From contig JBDHFX010000033.1 of NCBI GenBank assembly GCA_039590215.1, positions 1 to 16,502 of the forward strand: DNA of 16,502 nucleotides. Direction: 5' to 3'. A model generated the notes under the pieces. The model saw only the letters and a list, made by a program, of their open reading frames with translations. It was not told where the DNA came from and did no database searches. Positions 1 to 8,219 of this stretch are shown piece by piece. The DNA is from CAMYLR01 sp039590215. Its GTDB lineage: Bacteria; Gemmatimonadota; Gemmatimonadetes; JACCXV01; JAHWKZ01. Within the stretch, counting starts at the first letter, position 1, and each line of letters starts with the position of its first letter. Made by a program: the position numbers and the translations under genes.

Positions 1-1935
1 CGCCGCCTCGGGCGGGATACCGACGTCCTCGGTGAGCCAGCGGGCGGCGACACCGGGGCCGGCCGCGAGACGCTCTTCGACATCGGTTCGGAGCCGGCTG
101 ACCTCGCACGACAGTTCGTCGGTGCGGGCGGGCGCCTCGCCGAGCCAGAACGGGATGTTCGGCGGTTGGCCCTTGGCATCGGCCACCCGTACGCGCCCGG
201 TCTCGATCTTGAGGATCTGCCACGACGTGTTGCCGAGCTGGAAGATGTCGCCGGGCAGCGACTCGATCGCGAAGTCCTCGTTGATCGACCCGACCATCAC
301 GCCCTCCGGGTCGAGGATCACTTGATAGTCGGAGTTGTCGGGGATGGCTCCGCCCGACGTCACCGCCGCCAGCCGGGCACCCCTACGACCGCGGATCCGG
401 CCGTTGATCTCGTCGTAGTGGATGTATGCCGCACGCGGACCGCGTTGAACGGCGTACCCCTCGGCCAGCATGAGCACGATCGTGTCGAACGTCTCGCGCG
501 AGAGATCGCGGAATGGATGAGCGCCGCGCACGAGCTCGAACAACTCGTCGGCGTTCCAGTCTCGACAAGCGGATGCAGCGACGATCTGCTGCGCCAGGAT
601 ATCCAATGGCAGCTCGGGTATGATCAACCGGTCGAGCAACTCTTCGTTCACCGATCGAACCAGCGCCGCGCATTCGACCAGCTCGTCGCGCGAGAGCGCA
701 AACAATCTCCCATGGGCGACCGCTCCCATCTTGCGACCCGATCGGCCGACCCGCTGGACTAAGGCCGCGATCGTGTGCGGTGACCCGATCTGACACACCA
801 GATCGACGGTCCCGATGTCGATCCCGAGCTCGAGCGACGCGGTCGCGACCAGCGCCTTGAGCTGCCCCGCCTTGAGGCGTTCTTCGGCGTCCAGACGGCG
901 CTCCTTCGATAGGCTGCCGTGATGCGATGTGATCCACTCTTCGCCGATCCGTTCCGACAGGTGATGGACGACGCGCTCGGCGAGCCGCCGGGTGTTCACG
1001 AACACGAGCGTTGTTCGGTTCTGCTCGATCAGTTCGGCCAGCCGGTCGTAGACCTCGGTCCACATCTCATTGGACGGCAGCGCATCGACCGGTGAGTTGG
1101 GAACCTCGATCTGGAGGTCCAGTTCGCGAACATGACCGACGTCGATGATCTGGCAATCGAGCGGCTTCGTGCGTCGCGCTCCAACCAGAAACCGCGCCAC
1201 GTCCTCGATCGGTCGCTGGGTCGCCGAGAGTCCGATCCGGACCGGCGGATGGCTGGCGGGCTGCGGGAGCTCGTCTTCGGCCTCGACGTAATGGCGCTTG
1301 CCATTCTGTTGGTAGACGTCGCCGACCGATCCGTTGATCGCTAGCGACTCCAAACGCTCGAGCGTCAGTGCGAGGTGAGATCCACGCTTGTCGTCAGCGA
1401 CCGCGTGGATCTCGTCGACGATGACGGTGCGCACGGTCTGGAGCATCCGTCGTCCGCGGCGGGTCGTCAGCAGGATGAACAGCGACTCGGGGGTAGTCAC
1501 GAACAGGTGTGGTGGGCGCTTCAGGTGCGCCTGCCGCTCGGCCGCTGGCGTATCGCCGGTCCGCACAGCGGTTTGGATGTCGACGTCGGGTAGCCCCATC
1601 CGTTCGAGCTCGGCCCGTATGCCGGCCAGCGGTTCGGCCAGGTTCTTCTCGATGTCGTTGCTGAGCGCCTTGAGCGGTGACACGTAGACGACGCGAGTCT
1701 CGTTTGGAAGCGCGCCCAGTCCTCCCGCCGACGGATCGAGCCCTAACCGGACGAGCTCATCGATCGCCGACAGAAAAGCCGCCAGGGTTTTGCCTGACCC
1801 GGTTGGTGCCGCGATCAGCGTGTGGTGACCCGACCGGATCGCGGGCCATCCCTGTTGCTGTGGAATCGACGGCCCGTTTGGGAAACGACGTTCGAACCAG
1901 CTGCGAACAGCGGGGTGGAAGGCGTCCAAGCTCAT
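1..1935 (-). CDS. lhr: Lhr-type superfamily 2 ATP-dependent helicase, C-terminal part beyond window
   Basis: Large helicase of the Lhr family, which unwinds DNA or RNA:DNA hybrids in DNA repair (family knowledge). The first 645 residues are visible in one unbroken frame. They show Walker A APTGSGKT (43-50), DEIH box (174-177), SAT motif (237-239), TASLELGIDIG (365-375) and motif VI QRVGRSGR (394-401). After these come the winged-helix region and the Lhr-typical segment around GSINEDFAIESLPGDIFQLG (549-568). Family members run to roughly 900-1500 residues, so the gene continues past position 1. The ATG at 1935 is preceded directly by an in-frame TAA, which fixes the start. Its ATGA overlaps the stop of the upstream acetyltransferase gene, suggesting translational coupling at the distal end of a four-gene operon. 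It is the only nucleic-acid enzyme in that operon. Identification is firm; the exact subtype cannot be judged without the C-terminus. Confidence 0.95.
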   Translation of the reverse strand, partial: MSLDAFHPAVRSWFERRFPNGPSIPQQQGWPAIRSGHHTLIAAPTGSGKTLAAFLSAIDELVRLGLDPSAGGLGALPNETRVVYVSPLKALSNDIEKNLAEPLAGIRAELERMGLPDVDIQTAVRTGDTPAAERQAHLKRPPHLFVTTPESLFILLTTRRGRRMLQTVRTVIVDEIHAVADDKRGSHLALTLERLESLAINGSVGDVYQQNGKRHYVEAEDELPQPASHPPVRIGLSATQRPIEDVARFLVGARRTKPLDCQIIDVGHVRELDLQIEVPNSPVDALPSNEMWTEVYDRLAELIEQNRTTLVFVNTRRLAERVVHHLSERIGEEWITSHHGSLSKERRLDAEERLKAGQLKALVATASLELGIDIGTVDLVCQIGSPHTIAALVQRVGRSGRKMGAVAHGRLFALSRDELVECAALVRSVNEELLDRLIIPELPLDILAQQIVAASACRDWNADELFELVRGAHPFRDLSRETFDTIVLMLAEGYAVQRGPRAAYIHYDEINGRIRGRRGARLAAVTSGGAIPDNSDYQVILDPEGVMVGSINEDFAIESLPGDIFQLGNTSWQILKIETGRVRVADAKGQPPNIPFWLGEAPARTDELSCEVSRLRTDVEERLAAGPGVAARWLTEDVGIPPEAA

Positions 1936-2357
1936 TTAGTGTGTTTTCCGGGCTTTAGGATCCATGCCTGCGAGTGCTTCTCGAAACCGAGCCTTGGATA
2001 GTAGTCGATCGCTGCTGGTGCCGACAGCAGGATCAACGTGCACCGCGAGCCCAGGCGATTCTGGGTTTCGTCGATCAGTTGCTTGCCGATACCCCGCTTC
2101 TGGTAGCGCTCGTCAACCGCCAGGTCCGAGAGGTAACAGCAATAGTGGAAGTCGGTAACCGAGCGGGCGACGCCGACCAAGGCGCCGTCCGCTCGCGCCG
2201 TTACGATGAGATCTGCTTGCTCGATCATTCCCGCGATGCACGCGTGGTCATCGACGGGTCGCCTCTCGGCCAACGTTGATGCTTTGAGCACCGCAACGAA
2301 CTCGTCGGCGGCGAGGTCACTCTCGATCGCGTACTCGATCTGGTGAGTGTTGCTCAC
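1932..2357 (-). CDS. GNAT-family N-acetyltransferase
   Basis: Small 141-residue acetyltransferase of the GNAT fold, which moves an acetyl group from acetyl-CoA to an amine; the acceptor cannot be told from sequence. Motif A, the pyrophosphate-binding loop, is LAVDERYQKRGIGKQLI (79-95), with the RxxGxG-type core. Motif B follows as APAAIDYYPRLGFEKH (113-128). Length suits a single-domain GNAT. No signal peptide or membrane segment is seen, so it is probably cytoplasmic. The start is GTG at 2357, overlapping the stop of the upstream amidohydrolase gene (GTGA), and its own stop overlaps the ATG of lhr (ATGA). Nothing in the sequence ties its substrate to the neighbouring D-amino-acid deacylase, although acetylated amino compounds would be a natural guess (inference). 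Confidence 0.9.
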   Translation of the reverse strand: MSNTHQIEYAIESDLAADEFVAVLKASTLAERRPVDDHACIAGMIEQADLIVTARADGALVGVARSVTDFHYCCYLSDLAVDERYQKRGIGKQLIDETQNRLGSRCTLILLSAPAAIDYYPRLGFEKHSQAWILKPGKHTK

Positions 2358-4081
2358 CGCTGTCCTGTCACTTGCCTACGCAATCCGCGGCCCGGTCGGG
2401 CGCCGGTCGGGTCCCCGTCGCGCAATACCGGCACACCGTTCACGATCACGTGGTGGACCCCGACCGCTAGCTGCTTGGGGTTTTCGAACGTGGCCCTGTC
2501 GCACACCGTGTCGGCGTCGAAGACGGTGACGTCGGCGTAGTAGCCACGCGTTAGCGTCCCTCGATCGTCGAGTCCGGCGCGCGCAGCCGCCAGGCCGGTC
2601 ATCTTGTGCACCGCTTCCTCGAGCGATAACAGCCCCTGCTCCCGTGAGTACCGGCAGAGGACGCGTGGGAACGAACCGAACGCGCGCGGGTGCGGCGTGT
2701 CGTCCGATAACGGCCCATCGAACGTGCGCACGCCGGCGTCGCCACCGATCATCGTCCACGGCTGCCGGAGCGCCTCGATGAGGTCGGCTTCATCCATGGT
2801 AAAGAAGATCGCGCCCGTTCGGAGCTCGTCTTCGAGCAACAAATCGATCAGCGCTTCGACCGGGGACTGGGCGCGCTGTTTGGCCACCGCGTCCAGCCGC
2901 AACCCTTCGTAGTGGGCCAGTGACTCGCTGGCGATGTCTGAGATCAGTACGCCACCGGGCCCGCCGGCGCTGGTCGCGAGCTCGGGTTCGCCGCTGGGGG
3001 TCATTCCGCTCAAGAACGTCTCCACGCTGTCTCGGAACACGGGGTTCCGAAGCCGGGCGAGCGTCTCGGACGCTGTTCCCGCCTCGGCCCAATCGGGCAA
3101 CAGATTGTCGAGCCCGGTGCTGGACGCCGTGTACGGGTAGACGTTGGCCATTACGTCGACCCCGCGATCGCGGGCAGCCTGAATCCTCTCCACGGCGGTC
3201 GCCATCTTGCCCCAGTTCGCGCGCCCGCTGGCTTTCAAGTGGTGGATCAAAACCGGTGCGCCGCTGCCTTCCCCGATCGTGATCGCTTCGTCAATCGCCT
3301 CCAGGAGCCAGGCACCTTCGCTTCGCATGTGGGTGGCGTAAAAACCGCCATGCTCCGCTACGACGCGACTCAGCTCGGAGATCTCTTCGGTCGACGCGAA
3401 TCTGCCCGGTGCGTACGAGAGACCGCTCGAGAGGCCAAAAGCACCCTGCTCCATGGCGGCTGCGAGCGCGGCCTTCATGGCTACCATTTCGGCGGGTTCG
3501 GCGGCGCGCTCCTCGGGCCCGACACCGTGCAATCGGAGCGATGACAACCCGACCCATGTGCCCACGTTGATCGCCGTTCCGCGGCGCTCGAGCTCCTCGA
3601 AATAGCCATCGAGATCGTCCCACGTGTACTCGATCCCCCACGGCGCGTACTCACGCTCGCGTTCGGCACGCGGGCGATCGGTGGCCGGCACGACGCTCGT
3701 CACCTCGCCGGTGATTTCGCTGGTGACGCCCTGGTGGATCTTGGAGGTTGCGCGTCCGTCTGCCAGCAGCCGGAACTCGCTGTGACCGAGCATGTCGATG
3801 AATCCGGGGGCGACGATGAGACCCGTGGCGTTGATCGTATCGCGCGCAGCGCTGCCATCTAGGTCGCCGACCGCCGCGATCCGATCGCCTAGGATGGCGA
3901 CATCGGCCGGAAAACGAGGTGCGCCCGTGCCATCGACGACGTGACCGCCCAGAATCAAAAGGTCATAGGTGGGTGTGGGCTCTTGGGCGCTCGCGGGCGC
4001 AAGCACGAGGCACGTCAAGCCGCACGCAGCGGCGATCTCGAGCACCGCGCGGCGTGCACCCCTGGTTCTTGATGCACTCAT
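2354..4081 (-). CDS. Secreted N-acyl-D-amino-acid deacylase-like amidohydrolase
   Basis: A 575-residue member of the amidohydrolase superfamily, D-aminoacylase/dihydroorotase-like branch, which hydrolyses amide bonds with bound metal. The N-terminus is a signal peptide with a basic n-region, a hydrophobic core (about 13-28) and a likely cut after PASA (about residue 32), so the enzyme is predicted to be exported. Domain marks in order are YDLLILGGHVVDGTG (39-53), LIVAPGFIDMLGHSEF (88-103), H251 in YATHMRSEG, H280/H281 in LIHHLKASG, and D448 in IGGDAG. HPRAFG (464-469) follows, and a C-terminal beta-sandwich segment GYYADVTVFDADTV. The classical HxH after PGFID is replaced by LGH, and the GNCG cysteine site by TGEV, as in an atypical subgroup. 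The ATG at 4081 overlaps the ZIP stop codon. The open frame extends far upstream antisense to sppA, but the signal peptide and overlap argue strongly for this start. The true substrate is unknown. Confidence 0.9.
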   Translation of the reverse strand: MSASRTRGARRAVLEIAAACGLTCLVLAPASAQEPTPTYDLLILGGHVVDGTGAPRFPADVAILGDRIAAVGDLDGSAARDTINATGLIVAPGFIDMLGHSEFRLLADGRATSKIHQGVTSEITGEVTSVVPATDRPRAEREREYAPWGIEYTWDDLDGYFEELERRGTAINVGTWVGLSSLRLHGVGPEERAAEPAEMVAMKAALAAAMEQGAFGLSSGLSYAPGRFASTEEISELSRVVAEHGGFYATHMRSEGAWLLEAIDEAITIGEGSGAPVLIHHLKASGRANWGKMATAVERIQAARDRGVDVMANVYPYTASSTGLDNLLPDWAEAGTASETLARLRNPVFRDSVETFLSGMTPSGEPELATSAGGPGGVLISDIASESLAHYEGLRLDAVAKQRAQSPVEALIDLLLEDELRTGAIFFTMDEADLIEALRQPWTMIGGDAGVRTFDGPLSDDTPHPRAFGSFPRVLCRYSREQGLLSLEEAVHKMTGLAAARAGLDDRGTLTRGYYADVTVFDADTVCDRATFENPKQLAVGVHHVIVNGVPVLRDGDPTGARPGRGLRRQVTGQR

Positions 4082-4899
4082 CCCAGCGCCACGTCCAAGA
4101 CCATCATCGCCGCAAAGCCGATCATCGTCGCGGTCGTTGCGATGTCGGCGTGACCACCCACCTGGGATTCCGGGATCAGTTCCTCCACGACGACGTAGAT
4201 CATCGCCCCGGCCGCGAAGGCCAGCGCGTAGGGCAGGAGCGCCCCGATAAACAAGACCGCAGCGGCACCAATTACCGCCGCGGCGGGCTCGACGATCGCC
4301 GAAAGTTGCCCGTACCAGAACGACTTGGGCGCGGAGACGCCCTCGCGGCGCAGTGGCATCGCTACGGCGATCCCTTCGGGGAAGTTCTGTATCGCGATGC
4401 CGATCGCCAGCGCGACCGCTGCTCCGAGTGTGGCGGCGCCCGCGAATTCGAGGCCCGACGCCGCGGCGCCAAACGCGACACCTACGGCCAAACCTTCGGG
4501 AATGTTGTGCAGCGTGATCGCTAGCACGAGCAGCGTCGCTCGATGCCAGGCGGTTGGCGCACCCTCGGCCTGATCCGGTCGCAGGCCAGGGTGTAGATGG
4601 GGCAGATACTGGTCGGCGACGCGAAGGAAAGCCCCGCCGGCCAAGAAGCCGATCAGCGCCGGCCCCCAACCCGGGCCACCGCTCGCGCTCGCCATCTCGA
4701 TCGAAGGCACCAGCAGCGACCAGAAGCTCGCGGCGATCATGACTCCAGCGGCGAAGCCGAGCATCGCGTTGAGGGTGCGTTGCGGCATCGTGCTGGTCAG
4801 GAAAACGAGCGCCGCGCCCATCGCGGTGACTAGCCACGTCATGGCCCCGGCGAGTAGTGCCTGTCGGATGGGGTCGAGGTCGGCGAACCAGTCGATCAC
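4078..4899 (-). CDS. ZIP-family divalent metal transporter (GufA/ZupT-like)
   Basis: Integral membrane transporter of 273 residues that moves zinc or other divalent metals across the inner membrane in ZIP-family fashion. About eight hydrophobic segments are visible. The family signatures sit in the metal-binding helices: HNIPEG (131-136) and QNFPEG (171-176), plus E204 in VEPAAA and the EELIPES segment (239-245). Having QNFPEG in the second position resembles the GufA branch. A short histidine-bearing loop (YLPHLHPGLRP, 98-108) sits before the first signature. The start is GTG at 4899; an in-frame TAG four codons upstream leaves no other common start. There is no Shine-Dalgarno sequence. It is the first gene of the ZIP-amidohydrolase-GNAT-lhr operon, and its stop overlaps the ATG of the amidohydrolase. 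A joint role is conceivable because amidohydrolases need metal (inference). Confidence 0.93.
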   Translation of the reverse strand: MIDWFADLDPIRQALLAGAMTWLVTAMGAALVFLTSTMPQRTLNAMLGFAAGVMIAASFWSLLVPSIEMASASGGPGWGPALIGFLAGGAFLRVADQYLPHLHPGLRPDQAEGAPTAWHRATLLVLAITLHNIPEGLAVGVAFGAAASGLEFAGAATLGAAVALAIGIAIQNFPEGIAVAMPLRREGVSAPKSFWYGQLSAIVEPAAAVIGAAAVLFIGALLPYALAFAAGAMIYVVVEELIPESQVGGHADIATTATMIGFAAMMVLDVALG

Positions 4900-4969
4900 A
4901 GGTCGAATCTAGCGTTCGCGTGAGGGCCCGCCTTGACGATTGGCTTGCAGAGGCCGACTCTAGATCGCC
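4900..4969. promoter_or_regulatory. Divergent promoter region between ZIP operon and sppA
   Basis: This 70-base gap must carry the start signals for two divergent operons. On the plus strand TTGACG (4933-4938) resembles a -35 box, but no -10 sits at normal spacing; TCTAGA (4959-4964) lies 20 bases further on and 5 bases before the sppA ATG. On the minus strand TAGATT (4911 to 4906) lies 6 bases before the ZIP GTG. Neither gene has a Shine-Dalgarno sequence, which fits leaderless or near-leaderless messages (inference). Confidence 0.4.
4906..4911 (-). promoter_or_regulatory. Candidate -10 box for leaderless ZIP transcript
   Basis: The minus strand reads TAGATT, then six bases, then the GTG start of the ZIP gene. 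This spacing would place transcription initiation at or next to the start codon. The -35 region is not recognisable. The same geometry is seen before the MOSC gene. Confidence 0.3.
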
Positions 4970-6775
4970 ATGAGACGCGTTATCGTGATCGGGTTGTCGA
5001 TTCTGGCGGCGATGTCGCTCGTCGTCGTCATCGGCGCGCTGTTCCTGAGGCCGCTGATGTCGACCCGCGTGGATGCCGACTTCAAACGGCCCGGGATTCT
5101 GGCGATCGAGCTCGACGGGTTGGTGGTCGAGCGCGCCCCACCGGACCTCTTCCGGGCCGAGTTCGAGGGTGCGAAGGTCGAGCTGATCGACCTCATCCTG
5201 GCGCTCGATCGAGCCGCCCATGACGAACGGATTGCGGGTGTGTACCTGCGTGTGGGCGCGCCCGGATACGGTTGGGCCAAGGCCGAAGAGATCCGGTCCC
5301 GGCTGGCTCGCTTTCGCGAGTCGGGCAAGTTCGTGTATGCGTTCACAACGGCCACCGACGAGCTCGGGTACTACGTGGCGATGGGTGCGGATTCGATCTA
5401 CTTGCTTCCCGATGCCGGGATGGCGCTCAACGGGTTCCGCTTCCAAGCGCCGTTTATTCGACCGATGCTCGGCAAGCTCGGGCTCGACCCCCAAGTCGAG
5501 GCGATCGGCAGGTATAAGACTGCGGCCGACATGTTCCGCCGCGAGTCGATGAGCGACGAGCACCGCGAAGTCGCCGAGTCGATTCTCGCCGAGCGTTATG
5601 ACCGCTTCGTTGACACGGTGGCGGAGACCCGTGGGGTCGACCGTCAACGGTTTGTCGACGCGATCGATCAGGGTGTGTACCTGGCGCGCGACCTGAGCGC
5701 ACTCGGATTGATTGATGGAGAGCACTACGAGGCGGACGTGCGGCGGATGGCGCTGGCGCGGGCGACGGGTGTCAATCCGGAGGACGTCAAGATACGGATC
5801 GAGGAACACTTCATCGGTCTCGACGAGTACATGACGACGCTGCCGGGCCCGCAGGGGCGAGTCGCCGGGACGATCGGGCTGGTATACGCGGTCGGCGCGA
5901 TCACCAGTGGTGAGAGCGAGCTCGATCCGGTGTTCGGGCGCACGATGGGCGCTGAGTCGACTACCGAGATGCTGCGCAAGGTCTCCCGCGACGATGACCT
6001 TGATGCGGTCGTGATACGGGTCGACAGTCCAGGCGGTGACGCGTTGGCGTCGGAGGAGATCTGGGCCGCGATCGAGGATCTGAACGAGCGGCTGCCGATC
6101 ATCGTGTCGATGAGCGACGTGGCGGGATCGGGCGGCTATCTGATCTCGGCCGGCGCGGACGAGATCGTCGCCGAGCCATCGACGATCACCGGATCGATCG
6201 GCGTCTTCGGAGTGTTGTTCAATGCGGAGCAAACGTGGGACAAGCTCGGCATCGAGTGGGAGACCGTGCGCACCAATCCTGGCGCCGAATTCCCGACTTC
6301 GACGCGAAGCTTGACCGAGGCCGAACGACAGGTCTTCCGGTCGTTGATCGAGGACGTCTACCGCAGCTTTGTGCAGCGGGTCTCGAACGGTCGAAAGCTG
6401 TCGGTGCCGGAGGTCGACGCGGTGGCGCAGGGTCGCGTGTGGACCGGGACGCAGGCCGAGGCGCGAGGCCTCGTCGATCGCGTCGGCGGCCTGGAGACAG
6501 CGCTCGTAGCAGCCAAGGAAGCTGCCGGTATCGAGCCCGACGCGACCGTAAAGCTCCACATTTACCCGGCCAAGCAACGATTCCTCGATCGCGTGCGGGA
6601 GTTGTTGTTGTTGCGCGAGGCCAGTCGCGGCCGCGCGACATCCGGCTTGGAGCCGATGGCGGCGCGTTGGGTCCGGGACGAGCTGGGTGGTGCGCTGACC
6701 GGTGTCGGTGTGGTGCTGCGCGAAGGCCCTCGCCGCCCGCTGGCGGTCATGCCGTACGTTCCCGAGACCCGCTAG
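4970..6775 (+). CDS. sppA: Signal peptide peptidase SppA, 67K type
   Basis: Membrane-anchored serine protease of family S49 that degrades cleaved signal peptides in the inner membrane. The 601 residues begin with one transmembrane anchor (about 4-26, VIVIGLSILAAMSLVVVIG) and contain two tandem S49 domains, as in the long 67K form (E. coli about 618 residues). The catalytic lysine is K183 in GRYKTAADMFRRE in the N-terminal repeat, and the nucleophile is S387 in SDVAGSGGYLISAGAD in the C-terminal repeat. VDSPGGDALASEEI (351-364) and TITGSIGVFG (405-414) are also typical. Both active-site residues are present, so it should be active. No Shine-Dalgarno sequence precedes the ATG; the start is supported by the complete membrane anchor. 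It leads an apparent operon with the decarboxylase and dehydrogenase genes, with no obvious functional link. Confidence 0.95.
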   Translation: MRRVIVIGLSILAAMSLVVVIGALFLRPLMSTRVDADFKRPGILAIELDGLVVERAPPDLFRAEFEGAKVELIDLILALDRAAHDERIAGVYLRVGAPGYGWAKAEEIRSRLARFRESGKFVYAFTTATDELGYYVAMGADSIYLLPDAGMALNGFRFQAPFIRPMLGKLGLDPQVEAIGRYKTAADMFRRESMSDEHREVAESILAERYDRFVDTVAETRGVDRQRFVDAIDQGVYLARDLSALGLIDGEHYEADVRRMALARATGVNPEDVKIRIEEHFIGLDEYMTTLPGPQGRVAGTIGLVYAVGAITSGESELDPVFGRTMGAESTTEMLRKVSRDDDLDAVVIRVDSPGGDALASEEIWAAIEDLNERLPIIVSMSDVAGSGGYLISAGADEIVAEPSTITGSIGVFGVLFNAEQTWDKLGIEWETVRTNPGAEFPTSTRSLTEAERQVFRSLIEDVYRSFVQRVSNGRKLSVPEVDAVAQGRVWTGTQAEARGLVDRVGGLETALVAAKEAAGIEPDATVKLHIYPAKQRFLDRVRELLLLREASRGRATSGLEPMAARWVRDELGGALTGVGVVLREGPRRPLAVMPYVPETR

Positions 6776-6783
6776 CTCGAGCT

Positions 6784-8217
6784 TTGACGGACGGATCGCT
6801 CGAGCTCTCGCCCGAGGTGATGCGCGCGCTCGGGTACCGGGTCGTCGATCTGCTCGTCGAACACGCCACCACGCTCAGAGATCAACACGCCGGCCGCACG
6901 ACCGATCGAGCGACACTCGAAAGGTTGCTGCGGGAACCGGCGCCAGAGCAGGGTAGCGACCCCGAGACTGTGCTCGAGCGACTCGAGCGCGACGTTCTGT
7001 GCCACATGGGTCGGGTCCATCATCCACGGTTCTTCGCGTTTGTGCCGAGTCCCAGCAACTTCGTTGGCGTGCTCGGCGACGCGCTCGCGGCCGGTCACAA
7101 CGTCTTTGCTGGCACATGGATCGAGTCGTCTGGGCCGGCGACGCTCGAGCTGGTGACGATCGATTGGTTGCGAGAGCTGTGCGGGATGGGATCGTCAGCC
7201 GGCGGGTTGTTCGTGAGCGGTGGTTCGATGGCCAGCTTGACCGCGCTGGCTGTCGCGCGGCACGAACGACTGGACGATGACCTTCGCGGCGCCGTCGCCT
7301 ACGGATCCGATCAGACCCACACCGCCATAGATCGGGCGCTCAAGGTCCTCGGGTTTGCGCATGAACAGTTCCGCAGGCTCCCCTCGGACGACGGCTACCG
7401 ATTGGACGTGACCGCGTTAGGTGAAGCGGTCGTCGCCGATCGCGCCGCCGGCCGGCGACCGTTCTGCGTGATCGCGAACGGAGGCACGACCAACACCGGC
7501 GCCGTCGACCCGCTCGGCCAGTTGGCAGACTTCTGCGCCGCCGAGCATCTGTGGCTGCACGTCGACGCGGCCTACGGAGGCGCCGCTGTTCTCACCGATC
7601 GTGGGCGAACAGCGCTGGCCGGGCTCGGACGCGCCGACTCGCTCGCGCTCGACCCACACAAGTGGCTGTTTCAACCGTACGAGATCGGCTGTGTCTTGGT
7701 CCAGGAGCCGCGCTCTCTCGCACGCACGTTCGCGGTTCGCGCCGATTACCTGCGGGATGTCGAAGGCGAAACCGAAGAGATCAACTTCGCCGATTACGGC
7801 GTCCAGCTAACGCGCAGCTTTCGAGCGCTCAAACTGTGGCTGTCTATCCAAGTGTTCGGTCTCGCAGCGTTCCGCGAGGCGGTCGAGAAAGGGCTTAACT
7901 ACGCCGAGCACGCCGATACCGTGTTTCGTGAGTCTTCCGTTTGGCAGGTCGTGACGCCGGCCCAGCTAGGGGTGGTCACGTTTCGCTACGCACCTTCGGG
8001 GTTGTCCAATTCCGAGGCGGACCGGATTAGCGGCGCGCTCGTCAAGGCCAGCATCGACGATGGTTTTACGATGGTCAGTTCGACGACGCTCGATGGACGG
8101 GTTGTGCTGCGCTTTTGTCCGATCAATCCGCGGACGACGATCGACGACATCGACGCGTCGGTCGCCCGTCTGGAAACGCTCGCCGCTGGGCTCGTACGGG
8201 CTGGCGCGGGGCGTTAG
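6784..8217 (+). CDS. Group II PLP-dependent decarboxylase (aromatic-L-amino-acid/glutamate type)
   Basis: Pyridoxal-phosphate enzyme of the group II decarboxylase family, which removes CO2 from an amino acid to leave an amine; the amino acid is not predictable. With the TTG at 6784 as start it has 477 residues, the usual length. Visible marks are VHHPRFFAFVPSPSNFVGVLGD (split here as HHPRFFAF, 79-86, and PSPSNFVG, 88-95) and H179 in the cofactor-stacking motif SDQTHTAIDRA. HVDAAYGG (259-266) carries the PLP-nitrogen aspartate D261, and DPHKW (290-294) the Schiff-base lysine K293. Y322 in RADYLRD matches the loop tyrosine needed for decarboxylation. The open frame runs 549 bases further upstream inside sppA, but TTG lies 8 bases after the sppA stop and gives the family N-terminus LSPEVMRALGYRVVDLL. 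ATG at 6820 would cut into that segment. It is followed 2 bases later by a dehydrogenase gene. Confidence 0.92.
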   Translation: MTDGSLELSPEVMRALGYRVVDLLVEHATTLRDQHAGRTTDRATLERLLREPAPEQGSDPETVLERLERDVLCHMGRVHHPRFFAFVPSPSNFVGVLGDALAAGHNVFAGTWIESSGPATLELVTIDWLRELCGMGSSAGGLFVSGGSMASLTALAVARHERLDDDLRGAVAYGSDQTHTAIDRALKVLGFAHEQFRRLPSDDGYRLDVTALGEAVVADRAAGRRPFCVIANGGTTNTGAVDPLGQLADFCAAEHLWLHVDAAYGGAAVLTDRGRTALAGLGRADSLALDPHKWLFQPYEIGCVLVQEPRSLARTFAVRADYLRDVEGETEEINFADYGVQLTRSFRALKLWLSIQVFGLAAFREAVEKGLNYAEHADTVFRESSVWQVVTPAQLGVVTFRYAPSGLSNSEADRISGALVKASIDDGFTMVSSTTLDGRVVLRFCPINPRTTIDDIDASVARLETLAAGLVRAGAGR

Positions 8218-8219
8218 CG

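Noticed and set aside
383..1063. Open frames within the lhr region (226 codons on the minus strand and several on the plus strand)
   Set aside because: The continuous 645-codon frame with all helicase motifs explains the region; the others are shadows.
4082..6577. Open minus-strand extension of the amidohydrolase frame, 832 codons, antisense to sppA and the ZIP gene
   Set aside because: It is rich in Arg/His/Asp with no recognisable domain, and lies opposite or across clear genes (SppA, ZIP). The signal peptide and ATGA overlap at 4081 mark the real start.
6598..6614. Short GTT/TTG triplet run in sppA
   Set aside because: It encodes ELLLLRE, an ordinary leucine run in the C-terminal region, only about five units long and in frame.
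6235..6783. Open upstream extension of the decarboxylase frame
   Set aside because: It overlaps the intact C-terminal part of SppA in another frame and has an Arg-rich shadow composition; the family N-terminus begins at about 6784.
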